This document shows, one piece after another, positions 47,796-59,420 of a DNA stretch of 64,000 nt. The notes under the pieces were generated by a model that saw nothing but the letters and a program-made list of their open reading frames with translations, was not told where the DNA came from and did no database searches. Source of the stretch: Dipylidium caninum (taxonomy: Eukaryota > Platyhelminthes > Cestoda > Cyclophyllidea > Dipylidiidae); the NCBI GenBank assembly GCA_017562135.1, contig QEYB01000922.1, forward strand, positions 62,001 through 126,000. Direction: 5' to 3'. Each line of letters begins with the position of its first letter. Positions within the stretch are counted from its first letter, which is position 1. Position numbers and translations under genes: made by a program.

Positions 47796-49862
47796 TTATC
47801 CCAACGCCTTCAGCTATTGGCGCGAAAGTAGACCATCTTCGTGTTTAAATCAATCAAATAATTTTGAAGCAGAGATGCACATTAATTTCTGTCCTCGCGT
47901 GGTCTCTCAACACACCCGTGTATGCACCCATGAGTATAACAGCGTCAGTTTGCGAACTGAAGGCTCATTTAGGAGCTTTGTAGAATGGTCTCTTGCTGCT
48001 TTTCAGTTTGGCACTGAATTGCAAGGCTGCCCCTCTGACCTAGGTTCATTAAACACGCCGTTGCACACCTCGCCAAGATACTGTTCGGTTCTCTGAAGTC
48101 CTACCTGTCAAAACTGTGGCTCGGGGTAGGCGTGAAGTACATGGGCATTTGGAGCCGCTGCCTATTCTCTCAGCTAAACGTGTTAACAATGGCAGTCACT
48201 GCTCTCACAGAGACTAATTTTGGCTTTAGGTAGCCTCAAGTGCGATGAAAGCTTTCCGCAACACCAACGATTGTTACTCCATGCATGAGTGAACACAGTC
48301 GACTGCTTCCTCCTCCCAACTCGTTCTCAAAAAACCGCCTACTTCTCTCCTCTTGAGTGAGGAGGATAGCGAAAATTGTTGGATGTAGCTGTCGAGGGTG
48401 AATTTGCATGAGCGTAAGTATTGCCAAAGTCGTCGATCAGTCCTCTGCACTGGGAAGAATGAAATAAATCTCGAGTGTGGAAGACGCGTGTCTTCTCCAT
48501 CGTGGCGATCCTGTCGCTGGACCGAGTATTCGTCACCTACCATGGAGTGGTAATATGAAGGCAATTGCTCATTTCCCCTACCTCTCCTACCACCTAGCTC
48601 ATGGCGGCAGGCCCGCATGTTTACGTACCGCGGAGATGACCGTGTTTGGTGGGTGCGGGAGAAGGCAAAAAGTGATTGTTGCCTGGCCAGGGATGCGAGG
48701 AGATTTGCATGTAGAGAGTGACCTCACAATATCTCTTGGGGATTAATTACATTTAATGGCTTCTAACAACTGGTCACCTGCAGTAGTAGCGCTCTTCCTC
48801 AGTCACTCGTAAATTGTGGTTTGGTGTGTGCGGTGAATGACTGCATGGATGAATGAAAGAATGAATGAACGAATGAGCAGATGACGGAAGGTAGTTTTGG
48901 TCAACTTAGTCCCGATGGTGGGTAGGAAGGTCGTTGTGTTAGGAGAATGTTTATTATGGCGTTAACAACACACAGCGTCGAAGGGCAGTGCTGGCAGCCA
49001 CTGTTCGTTCGAGGCTTATCTGAAGGGAAGTGCTTCCATTTATAAGATCTTCGTGTTGGGTGTGCGAGGGAAGGAAATCACGGCCCCAACGTGAGCCTTC
49101 CATTGAGTAAAAAGGGGTTTTTGTGTGACATGCAAGGAGGATGTCTCAGACAAATTTGAAGTCTGCAACATTCCCACCATCAGCGAAAGTGCGGATTACT
49201 TGTTTTATGCAAGATAAATTGTCCCGAAGTCACTCCTTAGAAGCTAACAAATCCGAATAGAAAAGTTGAGCTCGCAATGCTGTTTGTACCTGATTTGTTG
49301 GTTGGGACTAGATATCTTCACAGCTCTCTAGACAATGGAGCTGACTTTTTTGTTGAAATCGCAACAAGAAGTTTTGCATCTGTCTGTGTGTAGAGAAGCC
49401 AAAGGGAGCAGAATGATTTGATGGAATTTGGGAGAGGGGAAGGGGTGGGAAGTTGGTATTCAAACCAGCGAATAGACTTCTCGCACACGTTGTTGTTGAA
49501 GGCGCGAATTTGTGGTAATGTGAGACCGCGCCTTCTTCGTTATGCTCTACGATCCTGTGCTACTTGTTCACCACCAATTTTTTTGTCAAATACTTACCGA
49601 CCCATGCTCACCCGCAATCAGGGCGTCTTTCTCCACCTCACTTAACTCGCAAGTATGTGCTGAGAGCGAAAAAAGCAAGATATTGGCGAGAGTAGAATTT
49701 CCGCATCACTTCATCATACCATTCGGGCGTAGGTGTGGGAGAGGTTGTTTGCCTCGAGTTGACTGAAGACGTGTAGCACACGTGTTCAGGAGAAGGAATA
49801 GGGCTAGTAAAATAGCGACGCTAATGTGAGTGAGGATGGAGAAAAGAAATTGGCGCGGCGAG
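47796..49862. other. No gene confidently seen; weak exon candidate at 48241-48425
   Basis: A minus-strand frame reads CKFTLDSYIQQFSLSSSLKR with G/C-ending codons and then GGFLRTSWEEEAVDC before a stop near 48274. A second frame over the same bases is also open, so the call is not firm. A plus-strand frame at 47860-48096 is open but unbiased. GAATG-rich sequence occurs at 48845-48880. Confidence 0.35.
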
Positions 49863-50155
49863 TTAGGAAGCAAAGCGCAAAATACGTGTAATTAAAAGAA
49901 TTATGTCGAAATTAAGGGCGTTTAGATGAGAGTCCCTCCGATCTGCATCATCGTGATTAGACGCCTCTTGGCTATCTTTTACCATTTTTCTACGAATCGA
50001 CGTTCTAGTCGTTTCGGCCCACAAATAGCCGGAGCAGAGGCAAGTCGCTCGAGTAGAAGTTAGAGAAGTGCAAATAGAATTCAAAATATTTTGATTTGCT
50101 TCATGTTTAAATTCGTTCCATGCAATGAAAGACCACATTTCCATAGTCTGACAGG
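49863..50155 (-). CDS. Candidate terminal exon, unrecognised
   Basis: After CCCTGTCAG at about 50156 a frame of some 94 codons stays open to TAA at 49863. It encodes MEMWSFIAWNEFKHEAN, then a cysteine/threonine segment, a basic and acidic linker (RRKMVKDSQEASNHDDADRR) and a hydrophobic end (FDIILLITRILRF). Third positions are not G/C-rich, which weakens the call. Bases 50245-50400 upstream are open in several frames on both strands, so the preceding exon cannot be chosen. Confidence 0.22.
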
Positions 50156-50626
50156 GTAACCTAGTTGTTTCAAACCATTTGAGACATTTACAAACGAGAT
50201 TCAGTATTGGACAACAAAGAAGGCGAAAGACGGCGGATGAATGTTCAGGTGAACGATACGGTTCTCATGGCTGCGTGAGGCGAAAGTAACACGAGTGCAG
50301 ACAAGCCTGGAGGGTCCCATTGATGTGAATGAACACGCAAATTTTCGCGCACTCGTTCGTCCTCGTAAAACTGACCATTGCCTCATTCCGAACTTGTCTT
50401 TCTCACACACACACACAGGCTTCTCCAATTACATGAATTGAGGGTGGCGTTTCCCTAGCTTACGTCAAATTGCAGATAGGGATTCGAGAGAGAGAGAGGA
50501 AGAGCGATGGTGAAGTCTTTGCAGAAGAAATGACGTAGTGGGCCAAGTGAGGTAATGAGGTGGCATTCGGGTAGGAATGTTTCATTGCGCATATCGCCAT
50601 TGGATGGTGACTGCTTCTCAAATCAG
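50156..50626. other. Ambiguous open region, no exon chosen
   Basis: Bases 50245-50400 are open in all three minus-strand frames and at least one plus-strand frame. One minus frame has high G/C third positions (CAKICVFIHINGTLQACLH) but lacks a usable donor. CA dinucleotides at 50404-50417 and GA dinucleotides at 50488-50500 are short microsatellites. Confidence 0.4.
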
Positions 50627-50847
50627 TTTACTGCGTGCTTTTCGAAGATTTCCTGACAGTCTCTGTCCTCATGAGGCGTTTAATCGAAGGATACGCAGCG
50701 ATTCCAATCGACTGCGCATTCTCTTCTTTGGTACTTCAAGAAAGTTTGCTTGAAAAAGAACACCCCACTCATATTTCTGACGAACAGACCTCAAACGTGT
50801 TCAGTCCTATTGACAAGAAAGTGATTTCCTTGTTCTCCTCACTCTAA
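50627..50847 (+). CDS. Candidate terminal exon, unrecognised
   Basis: An AAATCAG acceptor-like site is followed by an open frame of about 72 codons ending at TAA. It encodes VLFEDFLTVSVLMRRLIEG, then AIPIDCAFSSLVLQESLLEKE and a hydrophilic end. Composition is like that of a folded soluble protein. No upstream plus-strand exon with fitting phase was identified. It is close to, and on the opposite strand from, the minus-strand candidate at 49863-50155. Confidence 0.25.
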
Positions 50848-51671
50848 TAACGGGGAATTACAAATCAAGTTCGGCTTGACTCCGCCATCATATTATGCCT
50901 AATCAGCGGTTTTGGCAAAGTCTCTATTCACGAAAACCCGCTGGTCAATTTCAGTGGGTTTAATCCTCCCGCCACGCAGGCATTCATGGTCCTTCATTCT
51001 GCCTTCCCCCACAATCGGATCAACACATGTGAATTCATTTTCCTTACCTTATGCCTGTACTCGATCATTCTTCTTCCCTTTTTCTCATATTCATACGCTG
51101 TTCACTCTCCCACTTCAATTCTTCACCGTTCTATAGATGGTCAGCGTAGTAAGGCACTGATGGATGGGTTTGGGCGATGAGCTCAATAGGGCGTGTCACC
51201 TTCCATCTCCAATAGCTTTGACTTGTAACAGGTGCATTTCTATTACTCAACGGATGTGTGAAATTGCCCGTGCCACCCTCTCCAATTGCAGCAGAGTATT
51301 TGCGTGGTTTGGGGGAAAAGCATGGCATACGTGACACAATATTTCGTTCACTATACACGCAATTAATTGCCCCACCCCTTACCGAGTAGCGAGGAGATCC
51401 GCTCAACGGGATATATACGGAATATATACATACATATGTGTATATGTATGAGGGGAACGTTTATTTCCCGTACTCGCGATACAACAAAACAACCACAACC
51501 ATGAATTACGTGGTGCCCACGAGGTAGCCCTTTCGTAGACAGCTTGCCCTTCTTCCTTAGACTAAACATGCAAGGCGTAAGTGGAGACGAGGAAAGCGAG
51601 TAAGTGTGTATAAAAATAATCCCCATTTCATTTGGCCAGTTTAGATTCCACATGGTGAGGCTTCCACTCAC

Positions 51672-53471
51672 CCCAGTGAACACGTAGGAGAGGAAAGCGT
51701 TGGAGTTGTAGCAGAAGACGAAAGACGTCTCCTCGTCTGCGGGTCTCGTGAAGGTGGTTTTCCATAGTCGCAGGTCGCCGTCCACTTCCTCCTCTGTTGC
51801 AATTGAGTGAAGCATGACGGTAGTAAGAAGAGTGGATGTGGAAAGAGCACAGAAATGTGGGACTGTGGACATTAATGATTCGTGACAAAAAGTTATGGAG
51901 AGTGTGACAGAGGGAACTCACTGCATTTCGGCTCGGTGTAGTCATAGCACAGACTGCCTTCAGCGTTTAGGAGAACGGTCTGTGACAAGTAGAATGCAAA
52001 AGGCAAAGTTTACAATTGTCAACATAGCCTCCCACAAGGCAGTCACTTGTGGACACGAGAGAGGGTTTTAGTGAAGACAAGGATTGCAATAATGCATGGA
52101 AATGTGATGAAGTGCTGAAAATTTATTTCCACGTAGAGTCTGAATTGGGGGGAGCAGGAGGGGGAGGCGATGGGGAGGGGCGAGGGGGGGCAGATGAGCC
52201 AGTGGTATGACAAACTTTACGTATGTCCCCAGTGGACACAACTTCTTTTCGAGCACAAAACGATCTCAACCTCCGTCTTGGCCAACAGCGTCGATCTCAG
52301 CAGGACTGGACTTCTGCGGCTGCACGCAACCTGTGTGCAGAAGGCAACAAAAGACGTGACCAAGGCCAACATCCACACATGCCACCGCATGCCACACTTC
52401 TATCGCAAGTTGCAATTACTCCCTCTTCCCGCTTTATACACCTATGCAATAGCACAACAAGGAGACGGACACGAGCGTAGCATGAAATCCACACAGAGGC
52501 GGTGGGAGTGGCAAATTTGGTCTCAGAGCATTGTGAGATGGGAGAGAACTTACTCCTGTCAATGTGCGAGTAAATTGCCTCCATGGGAGAAGTAGACGGC
52601 GATGAAGACGTAGCTCTTGTCTTTGATGTACTCATTCATGAGGAAACCGGCCCACGTGTGTGTCTCCACGTTGCAAACCATGAGTCCGAGCCAAATAAGT
52701 TCCATCGTCTCCTAAAGCAACGTTTGCGAGTGTCGAAAGCGGGGTTCGAATGAATAGGTCAGGAAAATGGACATGGATATAAGGAGAATTGGGAACTTGT
52801 GTAAGAAATATCTCATCAAATTAGGGTGGATGGAAAACCCACTCTGGGTGAGATTGCAGGGAATGTGGACGTCAGCTTCATCCCACACCTTCCTGCACGT
52901 GGCTTCGCCGTCGAATTTTATAATTAGTGTCGTCGATCCGGAAAATCTGTGCCAGGGGGAAGAAAAGAGTGCATTTTGCATTTTCCACTTCATATGGGAA
53001 CAGAAATACTTAGTCAAACGCCAGACAACTTTGATTGCAAATCAGTGGACTAAAACAAGTTTTCCGCGATGCCTGTTACGCCACTCTCCTGTGATGAATG
53101 ATGATGATGATGCGTGGGGTGATTGATGTGGTGGTGGGGTGTGGTTGGTGCTGGAATGTGGTGGTAACATTGGTGGCGTAGGCCTCGAAGTATCTTACAA
53201 TGCTTAGAGGGTTTGCGGAAACTGTCTTCGTTTGCCAAACTAATGGCTTACCGAAAAAGGTGCTGGAGGGATTACCGACAGGTCTGCACAACCAGCGACC
53301 GCGTCCACGACGTACTGAGCAGCAGTGTGGCCTGAACACAAGAGAATATTAAAGTTGACTTGGTGAATGTTTTAAGAAATGGCATCTTTATGAGCCCTCT
53401 GAGACCTGGACAAACGTAATCAAGACTTACGTGAGACAGCCAGTAGGGGCGAAGAAGAGCAATGAAGTCAT
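51672..53471 (-). CDS. Spliced gene for a probable extracellular cysteine-containing protein, unrecognised (3' end not found)
   Basis: Seven exons read leftward: 53471-53431 (start MTSLLFFAP, hydrophobic), 53331-53276, 52946-52843, 52711-52554, 52305-52221, 51979-51922 and 51793-51672. All start after AG and end before GT, mostly GTAAGT or GTGAGT. The 53276/52946 and 51922/51793 junctions match in phase exactly. Three others need a single-base correction, twice in C or G runs. Third positions are strongly G/C. Recognisable pieces include LIIKFDGEATCRKVWDEADV, an NLTQ glycosylation site, WAGFLMNEYIKDKSYVF, LLNAEGSLCYDYTEPKC and TSFVFCYNSNAFLSYVFTG. The hydrophobic start and paired cysteines suggest a secreted or membrane-attached ectodomain of about 210 residues or more. 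Terminal exons are not certain: a frame stopping at 51131 is open but lacks a good acceptor. No family is recognised. Confidence 0.5.
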
Positions 53472-53513
53472 TTGACGAGTGAATGCACAGATCCAATGCT
53501 CCTCGCTGCTGCA

Positions 53514-54317
53514 TCGCGGCTTTTTATATTCACGAAACAATAGTGTTAGCCCCTACTAGCACCTATTTTATATGAGGTCGACCTTCTGTCCACACTCAAA
53601 GTGTTTTCGCTCTGCAGCATCAAAGTCGCCTCTGGGGTCAGGTTAGCCCGTTACCGTTACTGGAACCATCATGCGTTATGACCAAGGTGTCCACCAACCA
53701 GTTGTCGCCACGCAACATCTTGCCGCCGCGCACGCCATTGTGCAGTTAGTTTACATTCTCCCCTGAACACCCTGAACACTGGCAATCATGTCATTCCTTA
53801 CTAAGGCGACATTTCTTTCTCCTATCTCATACAGCAGTCTGGCTAAATGCAGTACACACCTTTTGTCGCTCTGACCCAACAAGGCATATCTGTCGTCGAC
53901 CCACACCACTAAACTGTGCTTTATTTCACCACATCAATCATGCTCCATGAGACGGAGAGTTGGCGGAGAGCGTTAGAAATCTGGCTTTTGACCACCCCAC
54001 TTCACATTCCTTCCTGCCTTCTCTGTCCCCTTGCGTTAGTTGCAACCTTACTGATGAGTATGTGATAAGGCGTTAGTCCTGAGACAAAACCTTCTACCTT
54101 ATTTAGTGCTTCATGCAAATAGCTGGACTGGCTGCTGCTCTCGCGACTAAGGCCACAGACTAGTGGGTCTTAAGTATCCCCCTACATGCTTCACTACAGT
54201 TTCGGAGCAGCCTACTCTTCTTAACTGCATTCATTGACGTTCTCTCCTCCTATTATAAGTTTCGCCCGATCGAGTGCTACATGTTTTAATATGCACTTTC
54301 ATCTCTAATCTACATAG
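53514..54317. other. No gene seen
   Basis: No open frame with codon bias or repeat copy is visible. Upstream of the minus-strand gene beginning near 53471-53513 this interval could hold its promoter, but no TATA-like box at a sensible distance stands out. Confidence 0.4.
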
Positions 54318-54564
54318 ACTCTACCCTGCCAAGCTGGTTGTGAGCCAAAGCCAGGTAATTGTGAGCGTGCGGAGTAGCCTCGAGCGGGGAGACGTCCACC
54401 GCGTGGAGGCTATATGGATCCCCGAAGACGACTTCGTTCCTCGCTCCAAAAAACCTCAAAGACTCTTCAGTCCCGTCCTGAGCACTAGTTGTTCATTAAG
54501 TGAAACCACCTACTCCTATGAAACGCAATTGCTGACAGTGAATAGCATCAGGATGGCTTTCTGA
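54318..54564 (+). CDS. Candidate terminal exon, unrecognised
   Basis: TCTACATAG at 54317 is a fair acceptor. One base plus 81 codons and a TGA follow without interruption, with many G/C-ending codons. The product reads LYPAKLVVSQSQVIVSVRSS, then RVEAIWIPEDDFVPRSKKPQ and a serine/threonine-rich end. It looks like a soluble domain tail. An internal CCAG|GTAATT could act as an alternative donor. Upstream exons were not found; sequence to the left up to 53.5 kb has no good candidate. Confidence 0.35.
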
Positions 54565-56216
54565 CCACATCTTTATCTCTTAAAGCCAGATTGTTCGTCT
54601 ACCTTGCCACAGGTCTCGGTCGAGTCATACTCCTCTCCGGTTGTCACTCCATTCCCTTTATCACTCATCTCCTCGTCTTTATTCACTGATTTCAAGTTGA
54701 CAAGGGACGAGGGGGAATATCATATTTTCTTTGTCAAACCAATTTTGTGTCCATTTTGGTAGGCGCAGAGGCCCAGTGCCAAAGTTATTTGTGTAGCGTG
54801 GACTTCATTTCGGCCTCCTTCACTTTCACAGTTCTTGTTTCGATAGATGGTTTATTCACGATGTTTGGTCTTCTGGAGTATTCATTTCATACTCCCTCGT
54901 GCCTTATTCAACGATGCCCCAACCATTTTCATATTTCCTCCTTCTCTTTCCCCGTTGTTAATCTTGTGTTAGCAAAAATTCCCAATCATTAAAAAACTAG
55001 TCGATCTGTGTATTTGTGTATTAAAAGAGCTTCTTAACTTTTCCTTTTTCTGCGTTTTTAGTTGAAGCCCTCCCTCTTCCCACACTATGTTCAACGCTTG
55101 TCGACGTTTTGAAATACGTCTTATCTATGAATACCCTTTGTCGGAAACCCTGATGATGTTCAAACGGTGTCCTTCGAAGAAGTTTTACTGCCTGTCTCGA
55201 AAGTGATGCACAGTTGTTTTGTGAATTTCAGCGAATAAGGTCTTTGTTTACCGCGTGCGGAGTAATACTTACTCTTGCCCTTGTTGAGGGTTGAGTTTGC
55301 GGACTTGAGTGTCATTGCATAATTGTGCACTACACAGTGTTGACACAGTAAGAACAGCCATCACATGAATAAAGGTTTGTTTCACCGAAGTTATTTATTT
55401 AGGGGCAAAAGCCCCAAACAAAAAATGCCTGGCAGGCATCGACTACTCTAGCTAACTGAGATACCCTGGAGTTTGTTAGTTTTCTTTGCAAATTTCATAA
55501 ACGCGGATATTCCGCTTTAACTGGATAGGACAAAGTGGTGAAGGTTTTGGGAAGGGATGACACCTCTGGTGAATAACGCACTCTCGTGGTAAGGGGGCGA
55601 ACGAAACGGAATTCGTTCTTGGACGACAACAATTGGATTAACACGTCGAAGAAGTGTAACAGAAGAAAGTAAACAGGATGTGGCTGCCGGAGGTGAGATA
55701 AATAAAACTGACCACTCTTCTATATCCGAAAACCCGTTTGTTAATAATGTTCTTACCAGAAAATAAGGGAACTCGGAAGTATGAAGCAGATACAAAGGAG
55801 TAAGAATGAGAGGAAACTTTATTCACTACACCATTGATTAAAGCAGGGAAGAGAACTTGAGAGGTGAAATGGGAGCAGCCTCCTACAGAGATAATCTGCA
55901 GAAAGGCGGGTACACAAACTGTTCGTATACGAGTTCGAGGCAGATTGACGAGGTGGCCATATTTTCCTTTCGATCCAGCAATCCTTTTCACTTAACTCGT
56001 CTGGTGCTCGTTTATCTGACAACCTAATGCGTGGTGAATGTCTAAAAGAAGGCGAGCATAGCAAACTCGTTAAAAAATGGATAAGTCACGAGAGTAGCAG
56101 GGTAGCAGAAGGCGTCCGAGTGATAATCGGAGTGTGGACTCAGTTCAGTGGATTGTATTGAGTGGGAAGGGGCGAAGAGAAGGCATAGCACGGGAGCGAG
56201 ATTGGAATGCATTGCG
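54565..56216. other. No gene confidently seen
   Basis: Plus-strand sequence at 54570-55080 is T-rich and has the look of 3' flanking or intron DNA. Minus-strand frames at 55517-56064 overlap one another without codon bias. No repeat family copy is visible. Confidence 0.4.
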
Positions 56217-56492
56217 TCACTGGGGGGCGTCACTGGGTGAGATGGAGGAGAGCCACATGAATGTTGGAATGAACGCGATCACATGCATGATGAGAGTGAG
56301 GTAGAACCAGCCTTGGACTGGTGTAAATATAGTAGTATACGCAGACGTAAAGAGGCTGACGGAGACGAACATACTGAGGAGAGTGAGAAGAGAGATGAAT
56401 TGCCGCATAGTGCGGACGATGTTGAGAGAAGATTGAGAAGAGGAAAGCGTAGGTTGCGAACCGTGCGATAGACTGTATCCCGATCACGTCTT
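56217..56492 (-). CDS. Multi-pass membrane protein C-terminal fragment, unrecognised
   Basis: Two frames with strong G/C third positions follow each other: IGIQSIARFATYAFLFSIFS, and after a one-base shift near 56408 MRQFISLLTLLSMFVSVSLF, then WFYLTLIMHVIAFIPTFMWL and a stop at 56217. Three hydrophobic segments of about 20 residues are separated by short polar loops. The C-terminal tail is short (SSISPSDAPQ). Start, upstream exons and family are unknown. The shift resembles those at 33.6 kb and in the galactosyltransferase. Confidence 0.35.
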
Positions 56493-57310
56493 CACTTTCG
56501 TCTCACTCACATCAGTTCCAACTTTAACTCAATTCACTTCACATCGCTTAATTCCGCTGTTACGTTGACGACTTTCGCTCAAAGCACCAAAATGCAGGCA
56601 TTGGCACTGGAGGACAATTACTAGTCCTCAGTTCTGCTTCGTCGTATGCAGGTGGAGGTGGCTCCACAGGGGGCAGTCAAACCCCGACTCCTGACAAATA
56701 GTTTTGCTGAAGAGGACAGTACCAGTTTGATAGACTCCTACATTCGGAAGCGAAGTGGGAGAAACGCGATGGTGGGAGAGGTGGAGCATCATCCCTCTGC
56801 CCCCACACTGCGCACACCAGGCAACATCGCAACATGCATATCATCTTGTGTGAAGGAAAAACTTGCTCCAATTCGAGGGCGCACAAAACGGCATACTAAC
56901 ATTGCGGGCGATTTGAGCGCCTTTTATTCGCAGGTGCATGAGTAAATGGAATTCATTTATTTGCCTGTCATCCTCATTTTCCCCTTCATTCTCTCCTCTT
57001 TTATTTCCCTTTCTGTCCTCAACCCCATCTTTTGCCTTGCCTCTATGCCAACGGACACTGGGTAAATCGTCCAATGTTGGGTGTCGTTGGCCACCATCCC
57101 ATATCTATTCACAATCCCATCACACTCCACGTAGCAGGTTTTGTGTTCTTCCTCCGACAGCGGTTCTCATTTCTCTTATCTGGCTCCATTTCCTTGCCTT
57201 CAGTCAATAATTCTACTCTCTTCTGTCTAGTAGGCCTGATTTGAAAGAAGGCTGCACCGAGTGAAGTGGTCTGTACCGAGTTTGCTGGAGAAGGAGAGGA
57301 CACATTCAAG

Positions 57311-57578
57311 TCAAGTCATCCCCAGACAGGAAATAAAGAAGTGCCTACGAGGAAGAAAGTGGCCCTCAACCTCAACTGAAACGTGGGTGGAATAGTGAAG
57401 CTGAATTGTCAGCGGGGAAGGGGAGCAGTTAGATTTGCGTGGACACTGGAACACCCCACACTCAGTCGCATCGCGTGAGTGTATATCGAGGCATCGTCGG
57501 CTACATTTCTTGACGAAGTGGAGATTCACCATAGTGGAGAAGTTGAGGCTCCTCTTTTTTCTCCCACTGGGAAGAGAT
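57311..57578 (-). CDS. Candidate cysteine-rich exon, unrecognised
   Basis: After AATCTTCAG at about 57579 a frame continues 88 codons to TGA with G/C-leaning third positions. It includes GRKKRSLNFSTMVNLHFVKK, then CSRRCLDIHSRDATECGVFQ and a tail with EVEGHFLPRRHFFISCLG. Six cysteines and an NFS glycosylation site suggest an extracellular domain. The spacing faintly recalls the membrane-proximal stalk of integrin alpha chains, but no membrane exon follows, so no name is given. A second frame over the first 40 codons is also open. Confidence 0.3.
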
Positions 57579-59159
57579 CTGAAGATTCAGCCTAAATAGT
57601 GATAAGTAAAGTGGGGAGAGAGTGTATAGTGGGAGTGGAGGCAGAAAGAGTAGCCTACGCCGCGCCTCTGTGAGCCAATATTTGACTTCATTGGTTGGGC
57701 AGTAGCAGCATTTATTCATCTCTACGTCTAGAAGGTCTTAGTCGAATGTTCTGCCCCTCGGTTCTCCACTTGCCATGCTTAATATCATCTTGACGCAGCA
57801 AAACATCTAGAAAGGACTTGATTCACTCCAGTCTGCAGTGTGAAACTGCAGTGTACCAATGGCTACTGGTATAGTTCATTTACGGCGGCGTAAGCCACCG
57901 CATCTTATACGAAGTTCAACTGGCTGCAAGTACTACAGAAGCATAGTGGATAATTATTGAAGTGGTTTGGTGAAGCAACATTCATGGTAGGACTGCAGAA
58001 AAGGCTTTGGAAAAATTGGAACAGATTAATTCGACTTTGGTGATAATTCGCGGTCACGGAGTCAATCTATGCTCGTCGAATGTGATTGCAATGAAGGTGT
58101 TGCAACAAAATCCTTTTTTGACCGCATCGGCGATGGCAGAGAGGCCTTGCACATTTGTGATATCTTCCTCCCTTCATTCCATTTCTCCTTGACGGAGAAT
58201 CGAGGGCAATGTATCCACTTATAGCATGCAGTCAAATTGCAGGCGGAAGCAGTGCAATTATAATGGCCGAGGTTTCTCCTCCCTAACTAGTAGGACTCAT
58301 TTGTAGGTGGTGGTTACAAGGTGAGATGATCTGTTCAGGTTGATGGTGTCGTCTCCGCCTTCCAGGCGTCAGAAAATCTTGACTTCTCTGCCAAAGCAAA
58401 TGATTATTAAACTTGACCGCCAATTACGCACGGAGCGATGGTTGAGTGAAAGGGTGGGAAGGTTCAATCTCAACAGCAGTATTTGACACGGCAACACATC
58501 CCAGTATTGGAAATCGCGGTGCGCATTAGGGAAAATGTGGACCTTACCCTCTGGGAAGGCAAGTGAAATGGGCAAGTCGGATTGGTTGCAGCTGGAAATG
58601 AGGGTGTGACAGCTGATCGTTTTACGTCTTGCCAGTGATTTATCCCTCACCTTGCCATTTTGCCAATTGGGATGAAGCGATTCAGCATCAAGTTGGGTGC
58701 TGCAGCCGTTCGCCCTGCATCAATGCACCTTTTATCATTCCTCCTATTATGGCGGTCCTGGCTTTACTACTGCCACCACATTTCCTCCATCTAGTCGCAG
58801 AAACAGAGTCGCGCTTGTGGTGAATGCTGTCAACGAAATGACCTGAGTTGGGGAGAAATCAATCCGCATTGGAACATCAGTGAGTTCTCCATCACCAAAG
58901 TTACTCCTTCAAGTGTCATTACTATGAGGAAGCAAAATAAATCATCCGAGGACCTCCAACCGTGTCAGGAGAAGTTAGTCAATGGATGGGAAGGTTGGGC
59001 ACAAAGGAGAACACGTCGCTAATAATTGTCTTCCCTGGGACAAAGAACTCTCGCCAACGGCACACCCACATACGACGAGGCAATCAGTGCGGAAATGAGC
59101 TGTCGCACTGTGGCTCTACACACCCATTGTTTGCGTGAAATGAGCAGGTACAAGTGGAC
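57579..59159. other. No gene confidently seen; weak minus-strand exon at 58553-58640
   Basis: The minus strand at 58640-58553 reads CHTLISSCNQSDLPISLAFP with G/C-ending cod­ons and ends at AGAGG|GTAAGG, a possible donor. The frame also stays open to 58369. No matching neighbour exon was found. Other open frames are short. Confidence 0.35.
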
Positions 59160-59420
59160 CGAAATAGCTCCATTCCAACCATCTTGCTCTATTGCCAGTT
59201 ATTCATTCATTCATTCATTCATTCTACTTACTCTTTCCTTCTCAGGACACTTTGGAAACGCGGATAGCTAAACAACGTGGAACGTCGTGAGTGTGGTGGT
59301 GACATCACGGTCTGGCTCATAGTAGGGTTTCCGACCTATAGAGCAGAGTTTTCCCGTGTCGCCATACTATTGAGTGGTGATTGCAAGCAACTGGATGCTA
59401 AGTGAAGACTTGTTGAGGTT
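59160..59420 (+). repeat. Diverged repeat shared with 18760-18960, with (ATTC)n
   Basis: TTGCCAGTTATTCATTC leads into ATTC tetramers at 59201-59224. The block GTGAGTGTGGTGGTGAC and GACCTATAGAGCAGAGTT follows. The same order is seen at 18770-18930, and the last motif also in family C near 23400 (minus strand), so this is probably a fragment of the same superfamily. Confidence 0.5.

Noticed and set aside
51131..51793. Resemblance of NSNAFLSYVF and a downstream SPKPRKYSAA to the end of Wntless/TMEM181-type seven-helix proteins
   Set aside because: The intervening sequence has no membrane helices, the exon ends at a good GTGAGT donor, and the downstream piece lacks a clear acceptor. The short likeness is not enough.
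57109..57578. Integrin alpha stalk and tail
   Set aside because: Cysteine spacing and a GAAFFQIRP string recall integrins, but there is no membrane-spanning exon between them and no KxGFFKR motif.
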